A stretch of 43,376 bases of DNA from the NCBI GenBank assembly GCA_947589575.1, contig CANQBM010000012.1, forward strand, positions 1-43,376. Direction: 5' to 3'. Positions 32,539 through 42,261 of this stretch are shown here, piece by piece. Both the position numbers and the translations under genes were made by a program. The notes below the pieces were generated by a model, which ran no database searches, was not told the DNA's origin, and worked only from the letters and a program-made list of their open reading frames with translations. Source of the DNA: an uncultured Clostridia bacterium. GTDB lineage: Bacteria; Bacillota; Clostridia; Oscillospirales; Acutalibacteraceae. Every line of letters begins with the position of its first letter. The stretch's first letter is position 1.

Positions 32539-34347
32539 TTACTCAACTGTAACTACCTTGGCAAGATTTCTCGGCTTGTCAACGTCAAGACCCTTGTCAG
32601 ATGAAACATAATAAGCTAAAAGCTGTAATGACACCACAGCAGGTATGAGCATAAATTCATCCTCAAGTTCAGGCAACTCAAAGAAATTTATAAGGTCGTC
32701 CGTTTTAAGCGATTTGCGTACAAAAGTGATTACATCGGCGCCTCTTGACTGCACTTCCCTTATATTTGAAATTTGCTTTGATAGAAGATACTGTTGTGTC
32801 ATAAGCGCAATTACAGGCGTACCGCCTGTTATAAGCGCTATTGTTCCGTGCTTAAGTTCGCCGGACGCAAACGCTTCGGAATGAATATACGAGATTTCCT
32901 TGAGTTTAAGCGAAGCCTCTAAAAGAGCAGGATAATCAAGTCCTCTGCCTATCATAAAGGTATGCTCTGCCGTGAGCATTGATTTTGACAGATGATGAAT
33001 TTCGTTTCTCTTATCAAGCACGTCACTAACTGCCTTAGGTATCTTTTTAAGCTCATCAATAAATCTTGTTACGCCCTCGTAATTAAGCTTTTCCCTAAGA
33101 TACGCCATCTTAGCCGTAATAAGATAAAATACCGAAACCTGCGTAGTATAAGCCTTTGTTGATGCAACCGCAATCTCAGGTCCTGCGTCGGTGTAAATAA
33201 CATTGTCGCTTTCACGTGCAATAGACGAACCGCGGACATTTACAATCGAAAGAGTATCTGCGCCCTTACGTTTAGCGTATTTAAGAGCTTCAAGAGTATC
33301 AATCGTTTCACCGCTTTGTGAAACACAAATAACAAGCGTATCTTCGGTAATAATAGGATTGCTGTACATAAATTCGCTCGCCATATGAACTGACACGGGT
33401 ATAGAACAAACGCTTTCAATAAGATGTTTTCCTATAAGACCGGCGTGCATAGCCGTACCGCAGGCAATTACCGAAATGCTCCTGCACTTTGTAAATACGC
33501 AGTCATCGACCTTATCGCTTGTGAAATCGGGAAGCGAGTCTGAAATTCTTGACGAAATAGTCTTTTCGATAACCTGCGGCTGCTCCATAATCTCCTTTTC
33601 CATATAGAAAGGATATCCGCACTTACCGCTGTTTTTAATATCCCAGTCAAGCTTAAGCATTTCAATATCAACATTATTACCGTTGAAATCCTTGATTTCA
33701 AAGCCGTCCTTTGTTATCTTTGCTATTGAAAATTCAGGAAGAACAAAATAGTCATCGCTGTAACCTCCGATAGCCATAATATCAGAAGCAATATATGCTC
33801 CGTCATCATTTTTGCAACATACAATAGGACTTACATTCCTTACAGCGTATATTGTGTCCGGTATGCTGTCAAACATTACGGCAAATGCGTATGTTCCCGA
33901 AAGCTTTTTAACAGCGCTGATAATCGCGTCCTCAGGATTACCTTTAAAAAATCTATCTATAAGCGCCGCCGCAACCTCGCTGTCCGTCTGAGATTTAAGC
34001 TTATGCGCAACATTAAGAGTGTTTTTTAAGGTTTCATAATTTTCAATGATTCCGTTATGAACGAGGGTAACATTGCCAAATTTATGAGGATGCGAGTTAG
34101 TGTCGCTCACACCGCCGTGCGTCGCCCACCTTGTATGACCTATACCGGTATTTCCTTTAATGTCTGTCGCTTTTTTTTCAAGGTCCTCTACTCTGCCTTT
34201 GCACTTGGTAGTAAGACATTCCTTAAAATCCTTGTGATAAACGGAAATTCCTGCGCTGTCATATCCTCGGTATTCAAGAGATTTCAGCCCCTTTAATAAA
34301 ATACCTCTTGCATCACTGTAACCTGTATATCCGATAATTCCACACAT
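32539..34347 (-). CDS. glmS: Glutamine-fructose-6-phosphate aminotransferase (isomerizing)
   Basis: Makes glucosamine-6-phosphate, the first step to UDP-GlcNAc. 602 residues starting MCGIIGYTGYSDARG, so that Cys2 becomes the N-terminal nucleophile after Met removal; a frame open to 34476 is not used because the ribozyme lies there. Two SIS domains follow (ACGTAMHAGL; VSQSGETIDTLEAL; ASTKAYTTQ), ending in NLAKVVTVE. GGAG lies upstream of ATG. It is the last gene of the leftward block and is controlled by the adjacent ribozyme. Confidence 0.97.
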   Translation of the reverse strand: MCGIIGYTGYSDARGILLKGLKSLEYRGYDSAGISVYHKDFKECLTTKCKGRVEDLEKKATDIKGNTGIGHTRWATHGGVSDTNSHPHKFGNVTLVHNGIIENYETLKNTLNVAHKLKSQTDSEVAAALIDRFFKGNPEDAIISAVKKLSGTYAFAVMFDSIPDTIYAVRNVSPIVCCKNDDGAYIASDIMAIGGYSDDYFVLPEFSIAKITKDGFEIKDFNGNNVDIEMLKLDWDIKNSGKCGYPFYMEKEIMEQPQVIEKTISSRISDSLPDFTSDKVDDCVFTKCRSISVIACGTAMHAGLIGKHLIESVCSIPVSVHMASEFMYSNPIITEDTLVICVSQSGETIDTLEALKYAKRKGADTLSIVNVRGSSIARESDNVIYTDAGPEIAVASTKAYTTQVSVFYLITAKMAYLREKLNYEGVTRFIDELKKIPKAVSDVLDKRNEIHHLSKSMLTAEHTFMIGRGLDYPALLEASLKLKEISYIHSEAFASGELKHGTIALITGGTPVIALMTQQYLLSKQISNIREVQSRGADVITFVRKSLKTDDLINFFELPELEDEFMLIPAVVSLQLLAYYVSSDKGLDVDKPRNLAKVVTVE

Positions 34348-34415
34348 AATTTTTCTCCATTCATATATATTAGCCACTAATATAATTATCATATGACTTA
34401 AAATTAAAAATAATA

Positions 34416-34557
34416 CCTTCGCTGAAAAGTTTTTGTAACAGACGTTACCGTCTGTTTTTGTCTTTTCATAACGCACCGAAGGAGATACGAAAGAGCATCC
34501 GCCGAAATTTCGATAACTCTATTCCTCGTCTTCCTGCAAAATGCAGGAGCAGGCGCT
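34416..34557 (-). ncRNA. glmS ribozyme: glmS self-cleaving ribozyme (GlcN6P riboswitch)
   Basis: Read on the minus strand: AGCGCC at the cleavage site (between A34557 and G34556), a P1 hairpin TCCTGC/GCAGGA, GACGAGG, the core TATCGAAATTTCGGCGGATG, then a P3 region, and P4 GAAAAG/CTTTTC enclosing AACAGACG/CGTCTGTT, closed by CCTTCG/CGAAGG at 34416-34421. This order matches the B. subtilis glmS ribozyme closely. Glucosamine-6-phosphate is the cofactor for cleavage, which leads to decay of the glmS mRNA. It ends 68 bases before the glmS start codon. Confidence 0.93.
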
Positions 34558-34566
34558 ATGAAGAAA

Positions 34567-34596
34567 AATATGCCGTATCACGCATTAAATTGTCAA
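34567..34596 (-). promoter_or_regulatory. Second glmS promoter (proximal)
   Basis: TTGACA (34591-34596) and CATATT (34567-34572) with an 18-base spacer on the minus strand. Transcripts would start almost at the ribozyme cleavage site. The element is conserved in the duplicate at 35675-35782. Confidence 0.4.
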
Positions 34597-34623
34597 GGTG
34601 CAACGCAGATATACTGCAAAAAA

Positions 34624-34652
34624 ATAATATCATACTAATGTATAATTGTCAA
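34624..34652 (-). promoter_or_regulatory. Main glmS promoter (distal)
   Basis: TTGACA (34647-34652) and TATTAT (34624-34629) with a 17-base spacer on the minus strand, giving a leader of about 60 bases before the ribozyme. Perfect 11-base inverted repeats AATATCATACT (34626-34636) and AGTATGATATT (34661-34671) flank the spacer and -35 box and could be an operator. Confidence 0.75.
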
Positions 34653-34754
34653 TTAACATCAGTATGATATTACAATTACGTGAATCATGTTTCAATATTA
34701 AATTATTAAAATCGCTTTAATAAGCACACATCATAATAATTTTCATAGAAATAA

Positions 34755-35558
34755 TTATTTCTGCACAATTCGCCTTGCTATAATATTATGAGAAAGCCTT
34801 TCATTCTCAGGCGGTAATTTCATATAGTCGCCATACTGTTTTGTTAAAAATTCTTCATACAACTGTGTTACATAAAACTCATGGCCTTCAAACGTCAGCT
34901 TCACTCTGTCTTCAAAAAGTAATTTTGAATCTAAGTAGTAATTAGTTCCGCCCCAAGAAAGATTTGCTGCATATGGGCAATCCGTTATTTTATGTCTTTT
35001 TGAATATTTTTCAATTTTCTTGCCATAATGAACTGCACTTCCCGATAATTTTGCAATAATAACAAGAAGCTTATCTTTGACAGAATTAACTTTCTTAATA
35101 TTAATGGCAGACTTAGATAGCAATCTCAGTAATAAAAAAAGATAATAATTAATTTGTTTGATGTTATCAACCATTTCCTGTGTGACTCCGTCAACAGGAA
35201 AAATATCTATCCAAAGGGATTTCATTAAATCGGAATGAGAATTAACTATTTCCGTATTAGTATCAATAACTTTTCCAAACGGAAACGCTGAATTTCCCTC
35301 ATATAAGCTTTCAATTATTAAATTAGGTCCTATAGGCTCTTCATGAACTAATTTATGTAACATTTCATAGTCGTCACGCGGCATATAAATATCAATATCA
35401 TCATCCCAAGGAATAAAACCTTTGTGTCTGACAGCGCCTAACAATGTTCCTGAAGATAAAGAATATTTCAAGTTATGTTTATCGCAGTATTTTGTAACAG
35501 CCAATAATATATCAACCAAACAGGCTTTTAATTCTTTATTTGTCATTACATTATCCAT
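34755..35558 (-). CDS. LicD-family phosphotransferase (flanked by promoter repeats)
   Basis: 267 residues. The nucleotidyltransferase-like LicD core is clear: SLSSGTLLGAVRHKGFIPWD followed by DDIDIYMPR, with the Asp triplet as probable metal ligands; the C-terminus has KQYGDYMKLPPE, also typical. LicD proteins attach phosphocholine or related phospho-groups to surface glycans. ATG at 35558 is preceded by GGAAAAATAAATC, a modest site. Unlike the rest of the cluster it has its own promoter region, a near copy of the glmS one. Substrate unknown. Confidence 0.88.
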   Translation of the reverse strand: MDNVMTNKELKACLVDILLAVTKYCDKHNLKYSLSSGTLLGAVRHKGFIPWDDDIDIYMPRDDYEMLHKLVHEEPIGPNLIIESLYEGNSAFPFGKVIDTNTEIVNSHSDLMKSLWIDIFPVDGVTQEMVDNIKQINYYLFLLLRLLSKSAINIKKVNSVKDKLLVIIAKLSGSAVHYGKKIEKYSKRHKITDCPYAANLSWGGTNYYLDSKLLFEDRVKLTFEGHEFYVTQLYEEFLTKQYGDYMKLPPENERLSHNIIARRIVQK

Positions 35559-35674
35559 GATTTATTTTTCCTTTTTCTAATAAATTATTACTTTTAAATC
35601 ACTAAAAAACAGTATTGATATACGTCAAAAAACCAAATAACATTATGAGGTTTGCACATCTTTAAAAAATCTTA

Positions 35675-35782
35675 AAAACATGCCTTATCACGCATTGAAT
35701 TGTCAAGACATAAGGAAGTGCTACCGCCCAAAAATAATATCATACTTATTGCATAATTGTCAATTAAATATTAGTGTTATAT
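35675..35782. repeat. ~108-bp direct repeat, copy B (licD promoter region)
   Basis: Partner of 34564-34671. It carries TTGACA (35758-35763) and TATTAT (35734-35739) with an 18-base spacer, and a second TTGACA element matching the proximal glmS promoter. The 11-base inverted repeat is decayed here. No ribozyme follows. The remaining bases of 35559-35840 hold nothing else I can support. Confidence 0.85.
35734..35763 (-). promoter_or_regulatory. Promoter of the licD gene
   Basis: TTGACA-18-TATTAT on the minus strand inside repeat copy B, about 175 bases before the licD start codon. Copy A has the same boxes at 17-base spacing. Confidence 0.6.
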
Positions 35783-35840
35783 TTTCTGTTGTCAGTCAGG
35801 AAGTTTATTTATAAATAGTACTTTTACTATAATATCTCTG

Positions 35841-36992
35841 TTATTTTAAGTAATTTTTTTCTATATAATCAACAACACGTTTGGAAGATTGATTATCCTT
35901 ATATTTATGTAATAGGCTGCAAAGTTCATTTCTTTGCTCCTTTAAAACATCTTCTCCGTTTGCAACGTGAGAAATAAAACTGCATAAATCTTCAGTTGTA
36001 TAAATCTTTTCTCCTCCCTCCATTACCGTATCCATATCTACAGCAAAGCCTACGTTTTTATTGTATATATCATAATCCTCCCAGCATAAACCGATTGGTT
36101 TATCACATAACAAATAATCATAATATACCGATGAATAGTCAGTCAACAAAGCGTCGCAATTTCCGAGAAACTGATAGTTTGTTATTTTATTTTTGCTGAA
36201 AAATTCATCATTAATAAAAATTATATTACTTAGATTCAGTTGAGTTATTTGGGAAATATCCTGCGAATGATGTGGCTTTACTACAATTAAAACATTATTT
36301 GCCTTTGCGCCTTCATTAACTGTTTTGGCCGCCTCTGATTTATATATTATAGGAATTGAAATATCACTGTATATATTAATATCACCAAATCCTTTATATT
36401 GACGAAACGTCGGCATCCAGTAAACTATTTTATTAAAATTATTATTAAACAGTGATTTAATATCTATATTTTTAAATAAATCATCATTTCTGGGATAGCC
36501 TAAAGGTACAAGCCTTTCTTTAGGGAAATTAATACTAACAGAATCGGTTTCCGCCAAATAATCCGATATACACAACGCTTTATTAATTGTATCCGGATAA
36601 CTATAATGTTCACTGCAATTTTTAATTGCTGCGCCGTGAGATAAGTGAAAATGAATTTGCCTCTCGGAATATTTTTTCAAAAAAATATTACATGTTATCA
36701 CTAACCTGGCTCTTGATAAAAAATATGTTCTTTTTAAATGATAGAAAAGTGAGTGATTCCAACGATATATACTATTTACGTTCTTTATTTTTTTATTTAT
36801 TTTTATATTCTTACGTGTAATCCATATTAATTTGTATTTTTTATTATATCCTCTATTAAGCATCTCGTCAAAAACGGCTTTAGTATTATCTGAAAAATCA
36901 GGAAAGCTTTCAAAAATTATATAATTTTTTAACGGCAGTGTATTCAGTAAAGTTTTATAAAGTGATAATGCAACTCTTCTATAGTCAAACAT
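35841..36992 (-). CDS. CDP-glycerol glycerophosphotransferase family protein (TagB/TagF-like)
   Basis: 383 residues. The N-terminal part has the family opening NYIIFESFPDFSDNTKAVFDE; later come HFHLSHGAAIKN, VPLGYPRNDDLF, VYWMPTFRQY, VVKPHHSQ and LLTDYSSVYYDYLL, the standard motifs. The two histidines are probably catalytic. Such enzymes add glycerol-phosphate or ribitol-phosphate units to wall teichoic-type polymers at the inner face of the membrane. The start codon lies two bases after the flippase stop, so the two are coupled. The polymer is not known. Confidence 0.88.
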   Translation of the reverse strand: MFDYRRVALSLYKTLLNTLPLKNYIIFESFPDFSDNTKAVFDEMLNRGYNKKYKLIWITRKNIKINKKIKNVNSIYRWNHSLFYHLKRTYFLSRARLVITCNIFLKKYSERQIHFHLSHGAAIKNCSEHYSYPDTINKALCISDYLAETDSVSINFPKERLVPLGYPRNDDLFKNIDIKSLFNNNFNKIVYWMPTFRQYKGFGDINIYSDISIPIIYKSEAAKTVNEGAKANNVLIVVKPHHSQDISQITQLNLSNIIFINDEFFSKNKITNYQFLGNCDALLTDYSSVYYDYLLCDKPIGLCWEDYDIYNKNVGFAVDMDTVMEGGEKIYTTEDLCSFISHVANGEDVLKEQRNELCSLLHKYKDNQSSKRVVDYIEKNYLK

Positions 36993-36994
36993 TT

Positions 36995-38545
36995 TTAAAC
37001 CTTAGCTTTCTTAAATATTTTAGATATAGCACCCTTTATAATATTTTTTTCATAATTATTCATTGAAAAAAACCACACAAAGACACAATATATTAATGAA
37101 TAAGCAGCAATTCCCGCAACTAATTTAATAATTGAATTAATTTCATAAAATTTCATTATCAATATTCCACAGATAAACGGAATTATCATTCCCACAGTCT
37201 GCCTCAATATATTTTTCCAAAAATATATCATATCAATATTTATCTTTTTGTGATAAATAATATTCATTATTATTATGTTAGCAACTACTACAGCAATACA
37301 TGTACCGAGCGCGCAACCGACTGCATCCCAAATTTGGCAAAGAATAATGCTTATAATAAAATTAGCTATAGCCATTAAACCATAAATTATTGAGCGATAA
37401 TGATGTCTGTTTTCAGCTCGTTGTATTTCTATTCCGACATTTTGAATTAGCGGAACAACACCGGGCAATATCAGCAAAAGAGCAACATAATACGATCTTT
37501 CATATCCTCCGCCCGACCAGAATTCAATAAACGGTTTTCCAAAGAATATAATTCCAGATGCAATAAGAGCAAGCAAAAGATATTGCAATCTTCCAACCTT
37601 TGTAAAAAACAAAGTTAATGCCGTTCTCTGTTCTTTAGAATCCATTTCGTATGAGTTTACAAGCTTATGTACGTGAGGGGTAAAAACATCTGAAATTGCA
37701 AGTGAAAAACCGACAAAATTAGCATGTAGACTTGAAGCAACAGAATATATCGCAACAACAGCCGTTCCGCAAAATCTGCCCAGCAAAACAGAATCAATAC
37801 CGGCATTAATTTTATCAACTATTAAATTAATAGCTATTAATCCCGAAAATGAAAAAACTTGTTTGAAAACGCCTTTTTCCATATTACCGAAATTAAATTT
37901 AAATTTTAATCCTTTATAAGCATATGAAATATATACAATTTTCTTAATGATACCGAAAACAAATGAAACGACAATTAAACCAACTGCGCCATAGTTAAGC
38001 TTTAAGACAATAAGATTAAAAGCAGTTGCAATTATTGTAGCGCAAAATTCATATGTCTTTGTAAAAATAAATTTTTGATGTACGGAAATAAAGCAGCCAA
38101 AAACATTTGATAAAAAACCCAGCGATGACGATATAGTTAATAATATTACCATTATACGGGCTTTCATATATTCAGTTTCAGTCAAACCGCTGCCAAATAT
38201 TAATTCAAGATGAAAGGAAAAAAACAATCCGATTGCAAAAGCAATTACTGCCAGAATTGAAAATACCGTAAAAAATAATGAATTAAAGGCATCGATTTTA
38301 TCATATTCATTCTTTACTTTATATTTTGTATAAAATCTTACATATGAACTTGTAAAACCAAGATCAAGCAAGCTAAGAAATGAAACAAGTGTAAATACGG
38401 TTCCGTAAAGACCATATTCACTTTTTCCCATCCACCTAATCATAATCGGCGTGTAAGATAAACTTAAAACTATACTTAACGCTATTTGAACATATGATAA
38501 AACTACTCCCACTCGTCTTTGGGAGGAATTGGAAATATCTTTCAT
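36995..38545 (-). CDS. Wzx-like polysaccharide flippase (MOP superfamily)
   Basis: 516 residues with about 12-14 hydrophobic helices. The N-terminus (LSYTPIMIRWMGKSEYGLYG then LLDLGFTSSYVRFYTKYK) is that of polysaccharide exporters of the MOP/MATE superfamily. It should flip lipid-linked sugar units across the cell membrane. ATG follows GAGGTTAAT. No Wzy-type polymerase is recognised in the window; it may lie right of the edge, or the product may be made by glycerophosphotransfer. Confidence 0.9.
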   Translation of the reverse strand: MKDISNSSQRRVGVVLSYVQIALSIVLSLSYTPIMIRWMGKSEYGLYGTVFTLVSFLSLLDLGFTSSYVRFYTKYKVKNEYDKIDAFNSLFFTVFSILAVIAFAIGLFFSFHLELIFGSGLTETEYMKARIMVILLTISSSLGFLSNVFGCFISVHQKFIFTKTYEFCATIIATAFNLIVLKLNYGAVGLIVVSFVFGIIKKIVYISYAYKGLKFKFNFGNMEKGVFKQVFSFSGLIAINLIVDKINAGIDSVLLGRFCGTAVVAIYSVASSLHANFVGFSLAISDVFTPHVHKLVNSYEMDSKEQRTALTLFFTKVGRLQYLLLALIASGIIFFGKPFIEFWSGGGYERSYYVALLLILPGVVPLIQNVGIEIQRAENRHHYRSIIYGLMAIANFIISIILCQIWDAVGCALGTCIAVVVANIIIMNIIYHKKINIDMIYFWKNILRQTVGMIIPFICGILIMKFYEINSIIKLVAGIAAYSLIYCVFVWFFSMNNYEKNIIKGAISKIFKKAKV

Positions 38546-38625
38546 ATTAACCTCATTAGATTATTATATAATAAAATAAAAATACTACAAAAATCAAAAA
38601 ATTTTTAATAAAATTATAAATTAAC

Positions 38626-39588
38626 TTATTTAAATTTCCTTAACTTTAACCTGACTTTAAATAACATTTTAAATAAGCCGGGAAAACATCTCATTAGAAA
38701 TAATAACTTATTTTTTGATACATCGTAAGCCATTTTGTACGCTTTATTTATATAATTTTTATTCTCTTTACTAGGTTTATAGGATTTAATACATTTTTTA
38801 AAATCACTTACAATATAGATAGAAATATCAGAATCAAATTCATGAAAATTCTTTTCAGAAAAAAACAAAAAATGATCATAGTCTGCACATACACAATCAT
38901 AATGTCTTTTTACGGTATATGTATGAACCGCACTTCCTTCTCTACTTGCAGAATAATTGTATAATTTATCCGAAATATAGCTTAACCTTTTACACTCAAA
39001 ATAAATCATCGGAACTATTGTCCAGTCCTCGAACAATCTTCCTTCAGGAAAACGAAGCGTTTTGAATATTTCTTTTGCAAATAATTTATTCCATAATGCA
39101 ACCCAATGGCAATAACAGGTTTTATACATTTCATTAATAAGCTTATTACAATTCTCTTCAATAAAATTTGCCGAATCTAACGCATAATCGCTTTTAAAAA
39201 TATTGCCGTTTTCATCTAAAAAATTAATTGAACACATGCTTATATCGGACTGGTGTTTAATTAAATCATCAATAAGACAGCTATACATATTTTCCTTAAC
39301 AAAATCATCAGCGTCAACAAATCCAATAAAATCTCCGCTTGATAAATCCAGTCCCGCATTTCTCGCAGAAGAAACTCCGCCGTTTTCTTTATGTATAACT
39401 TTAATTCTGTCATCTTTCTCAGCCCACTCATCGCAAATCATTGGACATTTATCCGGCGAGCCGTCATCAATAAGAATTATTTCTAAATTTTTGTATGTCT
39501 GATTAACAATGCTTTCAACACACTTGTTAAGATATTTTTCCACATTATATACAGGTACGATTACACTGATTTTAGGATTACTTTCCAT
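38626..39588 (-). CDS. Family 2 glycosyltransferase
   Basis: 320 residues. GT-A fold with KISVIVPVYNVEKYLNKCVE, the nucleotide-sugar aspartates in ILIDDGSPDKCP and DXD-like FVDADDFV, and a C-terminal half of about 100 residues without membrane helices. The first 100 residues are close to those of the GT2 gene at 41322, also at the DNA level, so the two are paralogues. The start lies inside the end of the GT14-like gene with GGAG upstream. Confidence 0.9.
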   Translation of the reverse strand: MESNPKISVIVPVYNVEKYLNKCVESIVNQTYKNLEIILIDDGSPDKCPMICDEWAEKDDRIKVIHKENGGVSSARNAGLDLSSGDFIGFVDADDFVKENMYSCLIDDLIKHQSDISMCSINFLDENGNIFKSDYALDSANFIEENCNKLINEMYKTCYCHWVALWNKLFAKEIFKTLRFPEGRLFEDWTIVPMIYFECKRLSYISDKLYNYSASREGSAVHTYTVKRHYDCVCADYDHFLFFSEKNFHEFDSDISIYIVSDFKKCIKSYKPSKENKNYINKAYKMAYDVSKNKLLFLMRCFPGLFKMLFKVRLKLRKFK

Positions 39589-40462
39589 TGTTTACTCCAA
39601 GATAATCTCTTATTTTACAAATTATTTCCTTATCTTCTTTTAAACTGAATTTTCTCGCAAACATAGCTTTTGAGGATATAATTTCATCAAAATCCTCCGT
39701 TTTGAAAACATAAGGATTTCCACGTTCCCAATCAATTAACCTGGCACACGCAAGCTGATTATTATTACAATTTGGCATAAAAAGATTATTTTTAAATTTA
39801 CTGTTAATTAATAGTGTCTGTATAAAAAATTCATCAGGAATAAACGTATGATGAAATTGCTTATACACAAACTCTTTTTTGTCAAAAACATACTTAGCAA
39901 AATCACTTGTTATGCTAAACCATTGTGAACCTTTTTGAACCTCAAGATGTTTTATTCTGTTTACTCCAAACAGGCGCGCTGACTTGCTTTCAAACTTTGT
40001 AATAAAACGATTAATGTAGTTTCTCCTTCCCATTGCAAAATGATATGCACGAACCCTGTCAAGCTCTGTATCGTTTAATTTTTCACTTGTAAAATGAACA
40101 AATTCTTTGCCGGCATTTTCTTCAAAAAAGTTATGTATTTCATCCTGCGATTTAATTGGCAAATCCGCCCCAGAAATTAAATGAACATAATCATAAATAT
40201 TCTTGCTTTCAAATACCTTTTCAAGCAAGGCATATTCTGCTTTTACCATATCAAAACTTGCCCATTTAATTGAATATCGTTTATCTGTAAAACAAACATT
40301 AGAGTATTTTGTAATACTCATAAAATGATTAAAATCAAAATTTTTCGTCTTGGCATCAATATGGACAAAAATATCATTCCGCTCGTCATCAAGCATTTTA
40401 ATTAATATTTCAAGCAACTCGAACTGATTGTGAGCAATTATTAAATAAGCATGCTTTTGCAT
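39578..40462 (-). CDS. GT14-like (Branch family) N-acetylglucosaminyltransferase-type protein
   Basis: 294 residues. The start HAYLIIAHNQFELLEILIKM, then DIFVHIDAK, SIKWASFDMVKAEYALLEK, HLISGADLPIKS and GSQWFSI match bacterial relatives of the core-2/I-branching beta-1,6-GlcNAc (or xylosyl) transferases. It probably adds a branch sugar to the surface polymer; donor and acceptor are unknown. ATG follows AAGGTG. No membrane helix. Confidence 0.85.
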   Translation of the reverse strand: MQKHAYLIIAHNQFELLEILIKMLDDERNDIFVHIDAKTKNFDFNHFMSITKYSNVCFTDKRYSIKWASFDMVKAEYALLEKVFESKNIYDYVHLISGADLPIKSQDEIHNFFEENAGKEFVHFTSEKLNDTELDRVRAYHFAMGRRNYINRFITKFESKSARLFGVNRIKHLEVQKGSQWFSITSDFAKYVFDKKEFVYKQFHHTFIPDEFFIQTLLINSKFKNNLFMPNCNNNQLACARLIDWERGNPYVFKTEDFDEIISSKAMFARKFSLKEDKEIICKIRDYLGVNNGK

Positions 40463-40512
40463 ATAATCACCTTAATTAACCAAAAATTTAAAACACAATA
40501 ATAATGTTTTAC

Positions 40513-41325
40513 CTACTTTTTATACGCCTTAAACCAATGATTTGACCTTTGTTCTTTAACAGGAGGCGGCGTCATATAATCGCCATATTTTATGGTCAAT
40601 ATATTATCATAATTTTTATATATCGGAGCCTTAAAATCTTCAAAATCCACGCGTATTATTTCATCAAATGAGTGTGAATCTATAAAAGGACATGTGCTGA
40701 TTTGTAACAGCATCGCACTATAGTTACCGTTTTTATTTTTCGCGTTTAACAAATCAGCTTTTTTAATAATTGCTCTTTTAAAAGGGTAAGTTAAAATCAA
40801 CAATAAAAGCTTAGTAATATATTTGATATTTAAACCTTTATGGTGAGATAATTTATGTCCCATCATGTATGCAATGGTATTGTACTTAATTGCTTTAGCA
40901 ATAACATTATCAAAATCTTTTTTCAGCTCTTCGCCACTTGAAGCAAAATTCAGATTATCTAAAGGAAATATATCAATATATACTCCCATATTCTTTTCAG
41001 CACGCCAGCTTTCTTCCAAATGGGTTCTTTTATCAATCATTTTTGAAAAGGGATAATAATAATTTTTAGAATATCTGTAGCTTTTAATTTCAAAATTATC
41101 ATCTTCATATTTGAGCTTTAAAAGTTTTTCGTAATCCTCTCTTTTCATAAGAACATCAATATCATCATCCCACGGAATAAAGCCATGATGTCTTACTGCA
41201 CCGATCATAGTACCAAATGCGAGAGAATATTCTAAATTATTATCTCTGCATATTTGATCAAATTTTTTTAAAATACCAAGCTCAGTCTCTTTTAATTCTT
41301 CTAATGTTAACTGTGTTTTGTTCAT
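40513..41325 (-). CDS. LicD-family phosphotransferase (in the cluster)
   Basis: 270 residues with the LicD core SLAFGTMIGAVRHHGFIPWD followed by DDIDVLMKREDYE, and the C-terminal KYGDYMTPPP element. The ATG overlaps the stop of the GT2 gene upstream. A second LicD at 34755 suggests two different phospho-decorations or two acceptors. Choline uptake or activation genes (licA/B/C) are not seen in the window, so the transferred group is open. Confidence 0.9.
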   Translation of the reverse strand: MNKTQLTLEELKETELGILKKFDQICRDNNLEYSLAFGTMIGAVRHHGFIPWDDDIDVLMKREDYEKLLKLKYEDDNFEIKSYRYSKNYYYPFSKMIDKRTHLEESWRAEKNMGVYIDIFPLDNLNFASSGEELKKDFDNVIAKAIKYNTIAYMMGHKLSHHKGLNIKYITKLLLLILTYPFKRAIIKKADLLNAKNKNGNYSAMLLQISTCPFIDSHSFDEIIRVDFEDFKAPIYKNYDNILTIKYGDYMTPPPVKEQRSNHWFKAYKK

Positions 41326-42261
41326 TTGTTTTTCCTTTTTATCATTTTTTCATAAAGATATGGTGATGCACTTAAAATCAAGGTTTTTATTTTATCTCTT
41401 TTTGAATATATATTGGAAAATAAAATTTCTTTTTTATATTTTAATATGCTTTTTCGTAAATCATCATATTTATCTAAACACTTTTGGTTTGATATAACTC
41501 CGCTCAAAACAATAAATGCAGAAACAACATATCCTCTAATAAAATATGGAATAACTTCATAATTTTCTCTTTGATCATTTAACATAAATTGTTTTGCTCT
41601 TAGTATACTAAATGCACCTTCAGAGAACTCAGAATTGGTGATTGATTGGCTGCGAATAACATAATGGTATTTGGGTATATCATAAAAAACAACTTTTTGC
41701 GTTAAAGCATATACTTTATAATTAAACATTATATCTTCCGAAGCACCATCTTTTTTTTCAAATTGCACTTTTTTTATTAAGGAAGTTTTATATAACTTAT
41801 TACAAACAATTCCTCCATTATAATTCTCGTTAATTAAATCAATCAATAATTCATTTTTTGAAGGATATATTAAATTATTATTTTCATATTTTTTAGTGTT
41901 ACCATTTTCAAAACTTAAAACCAAACCACATCTAGATATGTCGGAATTGTTTTTTAATATTAAATCCAACAAAAATTCAGCCATATCAAGTTCAATATAA
42001 TCATCACTGTCTACAAACATTACATAGTCTCCGGTACACATTTCAATACCGCTATTCCTTGCATTAGCAAGTCCATCATTAACCTTATGTATAACTTTAA
42101 TTCTATTATCTTTTTCTGCCCATTCGTCGCACATTTTTGGACAATTATCAGGAGATCCGTCATCTACAAGAATTATTTCTAAATTTGTATATGTCTGACT
42201 TACTATACTTTCTACGCATTTGTCAAGGTATTTTTCTGTTTTATATACCGGAACAATTATG

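Larger units (their letters stand above)
34564..34671. repeat. ~108-bp direct repeat, copy A (glmS promoter region)
   Basis: Matches 35675-35782 in the same orientation: a 34-base block with three differences, a divergent middle of about 20 bases, and a block of about 50 bases with scattered differences. It contains both glmS promoters but not the ribozyme. Confidence 0.85.

Noticed and set aside
34458-34667. Rightward 69-residue frame over the glmS leader
   Set aside because: The region is fully explained by the glmS ribozyme and promoters on the other strand; no ribosome site.
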